Shown: positions 37,124 through 46,065, counted from the stretch's first letter. The stretch is DNA of 47,513 bases from Chlorobiales bacterium (GCA_026390855.1 JAPLFE010000111.1:1-47513), one strand, 5' to 3'. Program-made: numbers and translations. The notes: generated from the sequence alone by a model not told the origin.

Positions 37124-37612
37124 TTATTTTACGACTGCCGGTATGCCTGCTGCAGTTGCCCCTCCGGGGATATCGTTTAAAACAACAGCATTTGCCCCTA
37201 TTCGGGCATGGGCTCCGATACGGATGCCACCAAGAATTTTTGCTCCTGCACCTATATCGACATGTCCTTCGATAATTGGAAGGCCGGGTTTTGAGCCGGC
37301 TCCAATGGTGACCTGCTGAAAAATAAGGCAGTTTGGACCTATCTGAGCATCAGGATGTATGACAATTCCATTTGGATGCGGGATCAGGAGCCCTCCGCCG
37401 ATTTTCGAGTTCAGCGGGATGTCAGCTCCGCTGATAGCACTCCAGAACCTGTATTGAAATACGACAATAGGCTTTACTATGCCTGACAGAAGAGTCCTGT
37501 TCGTCTTTATGTGCTGATAACGGCGAATTACGGCAAGCAGTTTTTTCCCTGGTTCATACCCCCCTGATACCGGGGTTTCCCTTTTCCAGTCAGCTTCTGT
37601 TGATGATATCAT
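37124..37612 (-). CDS. Serine-acetyltransferase-like hexapeptide-repeat acyltransferase
   Basis: The 162-residue left-handed beta-helix protein is of the CysE/EpsC type: an N-terminal helical part (KLLAVIRRYQHIKTNRTLLS), then hexapeptide repeats from ADIPLNSKIGGGLLIPHPNG through IGAGAKILGGIRIGAHARIG to AAGIPA. The LIPHPNGIVIHP segment contains the catalytic His usual in this family. In this setting it more likely O-acetylates a polysaccharide than makes O-acetylserine. It follows the Wzc-like gene's opposite end by 79 bp and precedes wzy by 128 bp. Confidence 0.82.
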   Translation of the reverse strand: MISSTEADWKRETPVSGGYEPGKKLLAVIRRYQHIKTNRTLLSGIVKPIVVFQYRFWSAISGADIPLNSKIGGGLLIPHPNGIVIHPDAQIGPNCLIFQQVTIGAGSKPGLPIIEGHVDIGAGAKILGGIRIGAHARIGANAVVLNDIPGGATAAGIPAVVK

Positions 37613-37691
37613 AGTAGTAATGTTTTACCCTAAAGGTCTGGATATAGCGATATTCGAGAGAGAGTTACCCGTTGAACCGCAACGCCGTGCA

Positions 37692-39941
37692 TCATGCTTT
37701 TTTTCGAGGTTTCTTGAAAATTGTTTTGATTTTAAGTATGAGTTCGTTCACTGCAGGAAGATGTTGAATAAATTCCTCAATATTTTTTGTATTGATTTTA
37801 TTAAGTATTTCCGGCTGATTTTCAAGAAATTTGTCAATGCTTAAGCTATGTTTGATCCCCCCCCAATTAAGAAGAGGTGCAATAGCCGGAACTTTGAGGT
37901 GTACGAGAAGTTCCGCAGCTTTTCTCAAATCGTCGAAGCGGGTGCTTTCACCGACAGATATCAGAATGATGATGTCAGCATAAAGAGCAAAGTGTTCAGT
38001 AAGGTCACTTTTGAGCACTGGGGGGCACTCTATGCATATATAATCATACTCGCTTCTTGCTGATTCAAGCAGTTCCTGGATGCGAAGTTGAGAGATGTTG
38101 CTGGCCATGGTGTTTCCGGCATACATGATTTTGATATTGTGTTCCGGACAGCTGACGATAAAGTTTTCCAATGGTTCTGTCGAGTTGAGAAAGTCAGATA
38201 GTCCGGAGGGTTCATTTGTCACGCCGGTAAGTTTGCTGAGATCTCCGGGTCCGCTGCTGCATGCTGTCAGAAGTACCTTTGGTGAGAGTGATGCGAGTGC
38301 CTGAGCCGTGTTAAGGGCAAGCGAGGTAGATCCGGTGCCGTTATCTACTCCGGTGAAAAGAATGACCGATGCATTGGTTTCCGATTTTTCACTGTTCAGA
38401 CGGACGGCAAAACTTCGTATGGATTTCGAGGCTTCATCGTTCGGGGCAGACGCAATCAATTGATGAAACGGGATGGTATCAGTTGATTTTGGAACTATGC
38501 ATGCCGGAGGATAACCGAGGGCTTGTTGAATATCCTTGGCACGACGAATACGGTTGTCGAAGTATTCAAATCCAAAAAATATACCTCCGACAGAGCCGAA
38601 TGATATGGAGAAAAAAATAATGAACAGTTTTTGAAGATTTGATCCTTCTGCATGATCAGGTTTTCGGGCAGCAGATTCAATGGAAAGATGAAGGGGAGCT
38701 TTTCCTTCAACCTCAAGCTCCTGAATTCTTGTATCTATATGGTCAAGCAGTTCTCTCTTATGTTTAAGTTCCGCTTCAAGAGCTTCACCAAGATGAAGTC
38801 CAACGGAAGTTTTTAATGCTTCTGAGCTGGTTTTTACCAGTTCATCTTTGACCTCTTTTTCGATTTTATCTGTTCTGTCATAGTCATTTTTTGCTGTTAT
38901 TAAATCTTTACTCAGACCGAAGTCACGTATTCCGTACTGGATTTTATGGGCAGTTTTATTAAGTTCATTCCGTTGTTTTTTTTCATATTCACGCATTGCA
39001 TTCATTCTCTCTTCGATATAAATTCGGTCTGGATTATTTTTTGTCAACCCATCTGTTGAACTTCTCATCTGCTGCTGTTGCTGATAGGTCCATGAGCTGG
39101 TTGAACTGAGAGAAATGTCTTTCATAACCATTTCCTCCACCATTGGTTCAAGCGAAAGGCTTTTTAACTGGCTGTTTAATTTTACCTTTTCATCTAATTG
39201 AGTTTTAGCCACTATTTGTTCACCAAGTGATTTGATATAAAGTCCTTGCAGCTGCTCCGTTTTCTTTCCGGCAAGGTTATAACCTTCAGAAAAAGTGGCA
39301 GTATTAATCTCTTTTGTAAGAAGAATCAGTTTATTTTCGATAGTGCTGATTTCCGTTGTAAACTCTGTCTGTTTATTTTTTAGGAAAGAAAGTCGTTCAT
39401 TGTCCTGTGTTTCGGAGTTTTTGCGCACTTTCTCAAGAAACACTGCCATAAAATTATTTAATAAGGGAGCAAGGCCCTCTTTTTTTAAACTTGATGCGGT
39501 TATTTCAATAAGGTGGGTGCCAATTAAAGGGTTTGTTTTTATGATAAAAGCCAGCATCGTTGCGCAATTATCGTCAGACATTCCTTTTGGAAATATTGAT
39601 GCTTTTTCTTCAGGAGTAAGTTTTTCAACTGTTTTTTTTAGGACGTCAAAAGACATCATCCGTTGTGCCTGAGTACGGGCATAGTCCTGATAGTAGTTGA
39701 TGATCTGTGGGTCGTCACTTTTTGTGATTAGTGAGGGCATAACTGGATCTACCCGCATGATAGCTTTAACAACGTAATTAGGTTTGTTGATCAAAAGAAC
39801 AACAGGGACTGTTACAGTGAAAAGAAAAGAGCCGATTACAAGAATAAACAGACCATACCGTTTGGAAAAACCCAAAAGATCAAGGGACTTCGATGGCTTT
39901 CCATAAGGGAGAGGCTCCCTTACTGATTGTTCATTAATCAT
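37692..39941 (-). CDS. Wzc-like polysaccharide copolymerase with a degenerate BY-kinase domain
   Basis: This is a 749-residue protein. The N-terminal Wzz/GumC domain has a first membrane helix at about 29-51, a long extracytoplasmic coiled-coil-rich region, and a second helix at about 434-456. It sets chain length and bridges to Wza. The cytoplasmic P-loop domain that in Wzc autophosphorylates tyrosines is altered. Walker A reads GVDNGTGSTSLALN near residue 530, lacking the essential Lys of GKS/T. The Walker A' region reads LLTACSSGPGDLSKL without the usual Asp. Walker B reads IECPP instead of DxPP. The tail ends in FKKPRKKA without a tyrosine cluster. I infer a catalytically inactive kinase domain. 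Confidence 0.85.
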   Translation of the reverse strand: MINEQSVREPLPYGKPSKSLDLLGFSKRYGLFILVIGSFLFTVTVPVVLLINKPNYVVKAIMRVDPVMPSLITKSDDPQIINYYQDYARTQAQRMMSFDVLKKTVEKLTPEEKASIFPKGMSDDNCATMLAFIIKTNPLIGTHLIEITASSLKKEGLAPLLNNFMAVFLEKVRKNSETQDNERLSFLKNKQTEFTTEISTIENKLILLTKEINTATFSEGYNLAGKKTEQLQGLYIKSLGEQIVAKTQLDEKVKLNSQLKSLSLEPMVEEMVMKDISLSSTSSWTYQQQQQMRSSTDGLTKNNPDRIYIEERMNAMREYEKKQRNELNKTAHKIQYGIRDFGLSKDLITAKNDYDRTDKIEKEVKDELVKTSSEALKTSVGLHLGEALEAELKHKRELLDHIDTRIQELEVEGKAPLHLSIESAARKPDHAEGSNLQKLFIIFFSISFGSVGGIFFGFEYFDNRIRRAKDIQQALGYPPACIVPKSTDTIPFHQLIASAPNDEASKSIRSFAVRLNSEKSETNASVILFTGVDNGTGSTSLALNTAQALASLSPKVLLTACSSGPGDLSKLTGVTNEPSGLSDFLNSTEPLENFIVSCPEHNIKIMYAGNTMASNISQLRIQELLESARSEYDYICIECPPVLKSDLTEHFALYADIIILISVGESTRFDDLRKAAELLVHLKVPAIAPLLNWGGIKHSLSIDKFLENQPEILNKINTKNIEEFIQHLPAVNELILKIKTIFKKPRKKA

Positions 39942-40037
39942 GCATTGTTGTTTTTTTTAAATAAAGGTCTGCCTGCAATAACTCTTCATGCGTTGTTATT
40001 GAAGACTCAATGATTAACAAGCTTTTCCGAAGACATG

Positions 40038-40049
40038 ACAATTAATTGT
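40038..40049. promoter_or_regulatory. 12-bp palindrome upstream of the Wzc-like gene
   Basis: ACAATTAATTGT at 40038-40049 is a perfect palindrome in the 137-bp gap before the Wzc-like gene. Its minus-strand part gives TTGTCA, a possible -35, with TAATCA about 19 bp on. A CAATAAC/GTTATTG stem (39976-39982 with 39995-40001) lies between it and the ATG. It could be an operator plus leader hairpin, but AT-rich palindromes arise easily by chance. Confidence 0.25.
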
Positions 40050-40078
40050 GCCATATATCTAGAAGTAATTTGATGTTT

Positions 40079-41167
40079 TCATTTGTGCTTTTCAGTGTTG
40101 AGTAAATTGAGCAGTCGTGTTGTGGCATCATCCCAGGAATAACTGTGAGCCTTATGGTAAGCACGGTCCGAAAGTTCCTGCCAGTCTTTTGCGGATTTGT
40201 TGCATACGGCAACTATTGCTGCAGCCATTTCTGTGTATGACTCCTTGGCCACTAGGACCCCTGTCCCATCACTCAGCAATTCGGGTGCAGCACCTATTGG
40301 GACTGCAATGACCGGAGTGCGGCACGCCATTGCTTCAAGAATTGGCAAACCAAAGCTGTCGAGTCGCGACCCGAACAACCAGACATCACAGGTCCTGTAA
40401 ATTTTCTGGAGATCAGCTTGCTCAGGCCGATAATAAAATTCAGTATTCTTTGGCAAGGGAACCTCATTTGCTGGCTCGTCAGCGCCAAACGCAATCACCT
40501 TGAGCTCCGGGATTTGCAGGCGTGCAAGTTCGCAGGCGCGGCAGCAGACATCAGCACCTTTGAAAGATCCAATCGCATATACAAAACCGACTGTAGGAGT
40601 AGGCTGCTTACTCCGCTGCGGGGCATTGAACTGTTTCAGATCAACCGCATTCGGTATAACGGTAATACCCAGATTGCCAAGTTTTTCCTCAATCGTTTGC
40701 TTGAGATCCGTTGAAATAGCAATTTTCATATTGGGCAATTGCAACGCTGCATGTACTTTATTGGCAGTTTCCTGACCAAGCCAGACTTCATAGCCCTGAA
40801 TCAAATGCACTTTTCGTCCTTTGCATTCGGGCATGGCATGCATCCAGACTGCAGTTTCCCACCAGGTCGCAATAATGATATCGGCATCGGGCACATCGGT
40901 GACGTTGATAGCGCCTTGGTGGTTCAGAACTTTGTGCATAACACCCGATAATGCAATGTGCCCTGGCTGAACTGTTGCACTGTTTTTCAGCCCTTGCCAA
41001 TCACGCTTTAACATGAGAAGAGCTTTCTGGTAAAGACTCAGATGATCAGGCGCACAGGTAATTACCAGAACCTGGTGGCCTTCAGCCGCCAGATGCTGCG
41101 CATAGATAGCCACTACTCGATTTCCACCAGTCAGATTGTCGGATGGCAATAAAAAAGTGATACGCAT
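40079..41167 (-). CDS. GT4-family glycosyltransferase
   Basis: The 362-residue GT-B enzyme begins MRITFLLPSDNLTGGNRVVA, with HLIQGYEVW in the N-terminal half. In the donor half are VGFVYAIGSFKGADVCCRAC, VWLFGSRLDSFGLPILEAMA and TPVIAVPIGAAPELL. This is the usual layout of capsule and exopolysaccharide sugar transferases. The base composition is visibly more GC-rich than the AT-rich island at 27-30 kb and somewhat above its locus neighbours, as is that of the gene upstream. The gap on each side (137 and 170 bp) is larger than elsewhere in the locus. Confidence 0.88.
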   Translation of the reverse strand: MRITFLLPSDNLTGGNRVVAIYAQHLAAEGHQVLVITCAPDHLSLYQKALLMLKRDWQGLKNSATVQPGHIALSGVMHKVLNHQGAINVTDVPDADIIIATWWETAVWMHAMPECKGRKVHLIQGYEVWLGQETANKVHAALQLPNMKIAISTDLKQTIEEKLGNLGITVIPNAVDLKQFNAPQRSKQPTPTVGFVYAIGSFKGADVCCRACELARLQIPELKVIAFGADEPANEVPLPKNTEFYYRPEQADLQKIYRTCDVWLFGSRLDSFGLPILEAMACRTPVIAVPIGAAPELLSDGTGVLVAKESYTEMAAAIVAVCNKSAKDWQELSDRAYHKAHSYSWDDATTRLLNLLNTEKHK

Positions 41168-41337
41168 GTTTTTGGTTTTACCTAAGCTGAGTATTTTATA
41201 AAATTCATCTTTTTTATGAACAGGTGAAGTTGATTCACTTTATATGTATACGTAAAATAGCTTTGCGCAGCCACATCCGGCAACCAGAGTTTTATTGAAA
41301 AGGGGATATGCACATTGCTTCATCATTAAACAGCATA

Positions 41338-42375
41338 TCAGACAAACAAAGACTTCAGCTCCTGCAAGTGTGCTACTTCATTGTGCAACGCTTCTGGTAT
41401 AGGCAGATCCATTAACTGGCAAAAAGCTTCAATGCGATATCGCCAATCATGGAGACTCAGCATCTGAAAAATATTGATGCGTCGTTGTTTTTCGAGGCTG
41501 TCGTTTTGTGACAACAGTTCGACCAGCTCGTCAGCAGCAAACTGTGGATCATCCGACAGTTCAATTGTCGCATCTGGCCAGCATAGCATATCATCCGACA
41601 TGCGTGAGACCGGTCGTCGTCCGGCGACAATACAGCCCGACAGCAAAGACTCCAGCCACCTGCTGGTCACCATCATGGAACGTGGTCGATCACCCTGCGG
41701 CTCCACATAAAGATTGAATGCTAACGAGATGCGAGTTCGGTGCAGCAATTTGAAGAGCATTCCACGCTCAAGATGTACAGAGTCACCTGAAATATTGCCC
41801 AGGGGCGAGTGAAGATACAGGTTGGGCGAACTGGCTGAATGGAAGCATTGTGAAAAGCATGCATGATAGCTGGTTGGTGTACGCCCGAAACTCATTATTT
41901 CAATCTCCCGATTCCTCCATATGCGAGGGACCCATGTCAGGCAGTCAGCACCCTGGTACAACTGGTGAACGGGAATTCCGAAGCGAGCTTTTGGATAGTC
42001 CACATCTTCATGGGCGGTAACTGTGATGGCATCAAACAGAGCAGTTTCCTTGACAAACCCCGGCTGAAAATAGGAATCTGTGACAAACCCGTAAATTTTT
42101 TTAAATATTTTTCGGCAGTCAGGTATGGCATTAACCATGCCTAAATCGCCAGGACTTCTTCCCACAACGATAAGAACGTCCCCGCCGGTCGAATGCAAAG
42201 GTTCAAATCCGACTTGCCCGGGTCGAATTAAATGACCAAGCCATGAACCCTGGACAGGCTTTGGTGACAGGATTTCGGCCTTGAAATATTTGGCAAACAA
42301 TTCGGCCATCTCATCAATGGCTACCCAGCCAGCATAAGGGGATGCAAGTCCAGCATAAAGTACAGAGGTTTTCAT
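41338..42375 (-). CDS. CgeB-like glycosyltransferase (GT-B fold, Glyco_trans_1_2 type)
   Basis: The 345-residue protein begins TSVLYAGLASPYAGWVAIDE and has IMSFGRTPTSYHACF at the domain junction. A C-terminal half with RISLAFNLYVEPQGDRPR, MMVTSRWLESLLSGCIVAGR and ELVELLSQNDSLEKQRRI resembles CgeB-type glycosyltransferases that end in a Glyco_trans_1_2 domain. The first half is not recognisable beyond a Rossmann-like pattern. The sugar is unknown. Possibly acquired together with the neighbouring GT4, since both share a higher GC content and wide intergenic spaces. Confidence 0.65.
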   Translation of the reverse strand: MKTSVLYAGLASPYAGWVAIDEMAELFAKYFKAEILSPKPVQGSWLGHLIRPGQVGFEPLHSTGGDVLIVVGRSPGDLGMVNAIPDCRKIFKKIYGFVTDSYFQPGFVKETALFDAITVTAHEDVDYPKARFGIPVHQLYQGADCLTWVPRIWRNREIEIMSFGRTPTSYHACFSQCFHSASSPNLYLHSPLGNISGDSVHLERGMLFKLLHRTRISLAFNLYVEPQGDRPRSMMVTSRWLESLLSGCIVAGRRPVSRMSDDMLCWPDATIELSDDPQFAADELVELLSQNDSLEKQRRINIFQMLSLHDWRYRIEAFCQLMDLPIPEALHNEVAHLQELKSLFV

Positions 42376-42441
42376 AACGAACAGGAAGCAGATAAGATTG
42401 AGCCTCTACTGCATCAGTGCCAGGGGAAGGCGTTATAAATT

Positions 42442-42468
42442 ATTATAAATAAATATTTTAAGTTCCAA
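42442..42468 (-). promoter_or_regulatory. Possible promoter of the CgeB-like/GT4 pair
   Basis: On the minus strand TTGGAA (42468-42463) is followed after 15 bp by TATAAT (42447-42442), about 70 bp before the ATG at 42375. The spacer is short and the region is very AT-rich, so chance is possible. It would give the two glycosyltransferase genes their own start. Confidence 0.35.
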
Positions 42469-42521
42469 TACTATATTTATAGAAAAAGTGCATTGTGCAA
42501 AAGAACTGATAAAAAATGACA

Positions 42522-44282
42522 TTAATGTAAAATTTTACCTGGGGGGCCAACTGATTTTATTCGGCCATTCTCAAGATTGTAAAGTCGGTCACAGTGTTCA
42601 ATAGTGCTGAGACGGTGGGCCACTATAATTATGGTTTTAGATCCCTGCAACTCGCGTACCGCTTCCATAACACCTTGTTCTGTAGCTGTATCAAGTGCGC
42701 TGGTAGCTTCGTCAAGAACGAGTACTGAAGGATCGTGATAAAGAGCACGTGCAATGCCGATTCTTTGCCGCTGTCCACCGGAAAGCCGAACACCCCTCTC
42801 ACCCACAACGGTATCAATGCCATCTGGTAGAGATTGAATAAAATCCTCCAGATGTGCTGCGCGAATTGCATTTAAAACAGATTCTTTATTGATTTCTTCA
42901 ATGGAAAGCCCGAAGGCTATATTCCGAAGCAATGTATCATCGGTTAGATAAATGGATTGTGGTACGTAACCGATTTGATTCTGCCAGCCTCGTAATTTTT
43001 GCTGAATATTTTCATCGTCTACCTTCACTGTACCCTGATCTGGAGGTAACAGGCCAAGCAGTATATCAACCAGGGTGCTTTTTCCTGCTCCGCTTGTCCC
43101 TATAAAGCCAATTGATTCACCGCATTTTATGGTAAGTGAGATATCCTTGAGGGATGGTAAATCTGCTCCGGGATATGTATAGGTGATGTGCTGTAACTCA
43201 AGGGATTTATGAAAAGTTGACTGTGTTGATTTCTTTTCAGGATCTTCCGGAGCAGAGAGTATCAGATCTTTTTGAAGGACATCAATAACCGGCAAACAGT
43301 ATTTCAGCGATTGCAAAACATTAAGTAAGCGGTTTACTGAGGGCATCAGGCGAAAAGTTACAACTGCAAAAAGCCCAAGTTTTGGAATGATGGTTTCCAG
43401 TGCTCCTCCTTGTGCAAGCATAACAAGCACAAGTGCAACCAGACCGCAGACTGCGAGCAGTTCAAGCCAGAGACGAGGAAGTTGTTGCATGGTAGCGTTT
43501 AACCGGCTGACCTTCGCACTTTCCCTGTTATGAATGCTGTATTGTTTTAAAAAATCGCCCTCTCTTCCAAGCAGTTTGACATCTTTAGCACCACCGAGGC
43601 CTTGCTGTAAATGCTGAAGTCGCAACCCTTCATGATGCTGTCGTGCTTTACCCCAGCGGGATATACTGCCTTCTGTAAATCGGAAAAAACTCCAGCCGGT
43701 AAGTCCAAGCACGCATACGATGGATATTGTTCCAATCGGTTCTACAACAAGCAGCATAAGGCAAAGGCCAACAACAATCAATGATTCAGAAAACAACTGC
43801 ATCATTGGACTTAACACGCTGCCGGTGAAAATCGACACTTCATTGGTCACGTTACGGATTAACTGTGCCGAGTTACGCTGCAGGTGAAAAGCATAGGGCT
43901 GACGAAGGTAAATGGTAAACAGTCTCAACGAGAGTCTTGCTCCGATGTCAGAGGTAAAGCGGTTTTGAGTCCATGTAAGAAATACCAGATATACAGCTTT
44001 TATAAAATAGACGCCGAGCAAAAGCAGTAAACCTCCAACGACCAGGGTGTGTTGGTCTGGATTACCAAAAAAATTTAGTAACGGAAAAAGAGCTGGATAT
44101 TTGGTTGCAAAATTTTTTTGGGTAAACAGAGAGAGTGCGGGTATGACAAGACCGACGCCAAGCGTTTCAAGCCCAACCCCGATAAGCATTAAAAAGAAAA
44201 GAATAATAAAATTACGACGTTCTTCCGGCAACAGGAGACCCCAGATTTTGTTGATGTTATTAGGGGACTGAATGAGTTTCAT
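42522..44282 (-). CDS. PglK-like ABC exporter/flippase (fused permease and ATPase)
   Basis: The 586-residue half-transporter has an N-terminal six-helix membrane domain (about 20-330) and a C-terminal ATPase with Walker A GTSGAGKST (near 393), Q-loop YVPQS, signature LSGGQRQR (near 500), Walker B VLVLDEATSALD and the H-loop IVAHR. Similarity in layout to PglK, the lipid-linked oligosaccharide flippase, and to MsbA-type exporters suggests movement of undecaprenyl-linked glycan across the inner membrane. It lies 47 bp after the wza gene on the same strand. No Wzx-type flippase is seen in the window, so this protein may fill that role. Confidence 0.88.
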   Translation of the reverse strand: MKLIQSPNNINKIWGLLLPEERRNFIILFFLMLIGVGLETLGVGLVIPALSLFTQKNFATKYPALFPLLNFFGNPDQHTLVVGGLLLLLGVYFIKAVYLVFLTWTQNRFTSDIGARLSLRLFTIYLRQPYAFHLQRNSAQLIRNVTNEVSIFTGSVLSPMMQLFSESLIVVGLCLMLLVVEPIGTISIVCVLGLTGWSFFRFTEGSISRWGKARQHHEGLRLQHLQQGLGGAKDVKLLGREGDFLKQYSIHNRESAKVSRLNATMQQLPRLWLELLAVCGLVALVLVMLAQGGALETIIPKLGLFAVVTFRLMPSVNRLLNVLQSLKYCLPVIDVLQKDLILSAPEDPEKKSTQSTFHKSLELQHITYTYPGADLPSLKDISLTIKCGESIGFIGTSGAGKSTLVDILLGLLPPDQGTVKVDDENIQQKLRGWQNQIGYVPQSIYLTDDTLLRNIAFGLSIEEINKESVLNAIRAAHLEDFIQSLPDGIDTVVGERGVRLSGGQRQRIGIARALYHDPSVLVLDEATSALDTATEQGVMEAVRELQGSKTIIIVAHRLSTIEHCDRLYNLENGRIKSVGPPGKILH

Positions 44283-44329
44283 TGTCAGCTTAATGGTTTC
44301 AAATTGCTTAGACTATCAGTACATCGTAA

Positions 44330-45529
44330 TTACTGGCCACTAGATCCAGTCGTTGCACCGGTTCCTGTTATAGTCGTTGTTGTACTGCTGCTGCTGTTGA
44401 CAAATCCTGTCTGACCCCACAGTTGCTGCCGTAATTTCTGCATGAAGCCGAACGATTCCGCTGTCGATACGCCTATGTTAAGTACCTGGAGCGATGGTAG
44501 CAGCTTTTCAAGCGCATAATTGAATTTTGCCATACCACTCGGACTGATAAAGACAATGTCGTTAGGGAGAAGTGTAAAGTTCTGGCTGAAATCACCGTGT
44601 TCGAGCAGGTTTTTAAGATCTACCTGTATAATATCTCCCTTGAGATTGTTTTGCCTGATAATGAATACCTTCTGAGGATTAGCCATCTTGCTGACTCCAC
44701 CGGCAAGCATGATTGCTTTGAGGACGTTCATCCCGTTTTTAAGCTGAAGAACGCCAGGTGTAACGACTTCCCCCATCACATAAATAATGTCATCGGATGC
44801 TTCAGGGATATAAATAACATCATTGTTTTTGATGGGGGAGTTCAATGCCATATTGCCGTTTTTGAGAAGGTCCTGTAAGTCGATCCAGATAACCGTGTCA
44901 TTTCCTCGAATAATGGCGCATTTTGTAAGAGAGGCTTCTTTTCCCTGATCAGGAAGTCCGCCTGCAAGAGCGAGTGCTTCCAGAAGCGTTCCTTTACCGG
45001 GAAAATTAACTACCCCGGGTTTACTTACACGACCGAGAATAAAAGCCTTATTATTGTGAAACTCATTTACTCGTACGGTTACTTCAGGTTTGATATAGAG
45101 TGCTTCCAGTTTTGATGTAATCATTCTCTGCACTTCGTCTGGAGTACTGTTCATAACGTTGATGCTGCCGACTCTCGGAATTGCAATAAACCCATCCGGT
45201 GATACTACTAAATGATCCTGTGAGAGTTCCGGTCTATGCCATACCTGAACATTGACAAAATCCCCGGGTCCAAGACGGTACTGGAAAATCTCATGCGGAG
45301 ATAGTGCCTCAATTTTTGCAGGAGTGGCAAATTCCTGAATTTTTTTTGGGAGATCTACTTTGAACTCTTTTTCTTGGGTTGTGGGGAGTTGTGAAGACTT
45401 TGGTGAAATGCTGCTGCAGGATGTCAACAATACAAAAAAAGAGGTAATTAAAAACAGTGCCGTAGTTTTAACCACGCTGTCATTGTGGGAAATCGGATTA
45501 TAGGTGATGTATTCAGTAACTCTGTACAT
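44330..45529 (-). CDS. wza: Outer-membrane polysaccharide export lipoprotein (Wza family)
   Basis: The protein has a lipoprotein signal peptide (ALFLITSFFVLLTSC, with Cys as lipidation site). The Poly_export domain (YRLGPGDFVNVQVWHRPELS, VSPDGFIAIPRVGSI) and at least two SLBB domains (FILGRVSKPGVVNFPG; YVMGEVVTPGVLQLKNG) follow. The C-terminal tail is rich in Ser/Thr/Gly (SSSSTTTTITGTGATTGSSG) rather than an amphipathic helix, which is unusual for Wza. The outermost ATG (45529) puts 38 residues before the lipid Cys. A GTG at 45475 would leave a classical 20-residue signal and is likely the real start; neither has a clear ribosome site. Confidence 0.9.
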   Translation of the reverse strand: MYRVTEYITYNPISHNDSVVKTTALFLITSFFVLLTSCSSISPKSSQLPTTQEKEFKVDLPKKIQEFATPAKIEALSPHEIFQYRLGPGDFVNVQVWHRPELSQDHLVVSPDGFIAIPRVGSINVMNSTPDEVQRMITSKLEALYIKPEVTVRVNEFHNNKAFILGRVSKPGVVNFPGKGTLLEALALAGGLPDQGKEASLTKCAIIRGNDTVIWIDLQDLLKNGNMALNSPIKNNDVIYIPEASDDIIYVMGEVVTPGVLQLKNGMNVLKAIMLAGGVSKMANPQKVFIIRQNNLKGDIIQVDLKNLLEHGDFSQNFTLLPNDIVFISPSGMAKFNYALEKLLPSLQVLNIGVSTAESFGFMQKLRQQLWGQTGFVNSSSSTTTTITGTGATTGSSGQ

Positions 45530-45546
45530 GTTGCAGAATGAGTTAA

Positions 45547-46059
45547 TTACATATTCTTTTTCGTAATGATCTTTGCTGGAATCCCAACAGCGATGGAGTT
45601 GTCAGGTACGGTAGTTAGTACAACAGCATTTGCACCTATATCGACATTATTGCCGATAGTGATATTGCCCAGGATTTTTGCACCTGCTCCAATGTTTACA
45701 TTGTTTCCAAAAGATGGGGCAGCTTTTTCAATAATATTTTTCAACCCGATTGTTACACCGTTGCGGATTATGCAGTTATCGCCGAAACTTGAATATCCGC
45801 TGATGATGATATCGCCGAAATGGTCAATCCGGAAATTTCTGCCTATAGGAACCTCACAAGGAAGTTCGATACCCGTAAGTATCTGAACAATCTTGTAAAG
45901 TAGTTTGTAGAGCAGGGAAAATGGTTTACGAGCCATATTGTTCCTGATAGTGTAGCGCCATCGTCCGAAACGATAAACGATCATGACCCAGAAACCTTGG
46001 CTTCCCCATTTGCCTTCATAGGTCGCAAGATCAGCCCGTATGTTTTGGAACAGATTCAT
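45547..46059 (-). CDS. Serine-acetyltransferase-like hexapeptide acyltransferase
   Basis: The 170-residue protein has an N-terminal helical part (MNLFQNIRADLATYEGKWGS) and a left-handed beta-helix built from hexapeptides (IELPCEVPIGRNFRIDHFGD, NNVNIGAGAKILGNITIGNN, VDIGANAVVLTTVPDNSIAV, GIPAKII). It resembles CysE-related colanic-acid acetyltransferases (WcaB type), so it probably acetylates a sugar of the exported glycan. It is 6 bp from the upstream GT2 gene and 17 bp from the outer wza start, clearly one operon. Confidence 0.87.
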   Translation of the reverse strand: MNLFQNIRADLATYEGKWGSQGFWVMIVYRFGRWRYTIRNNMARKPFSLLYKLLYKIVQILTGIELPCEVPIGRNFRIDHFGDIIISGYSSFGDNCIIRNGVTIGLKNIIEKAAPSFGNNVNIGAGAKILGNITIGNNVDIGANAVVLTTVPDNSIAVGIPAKIITKKNM

Positions 46060-46065
46060 GATGCT

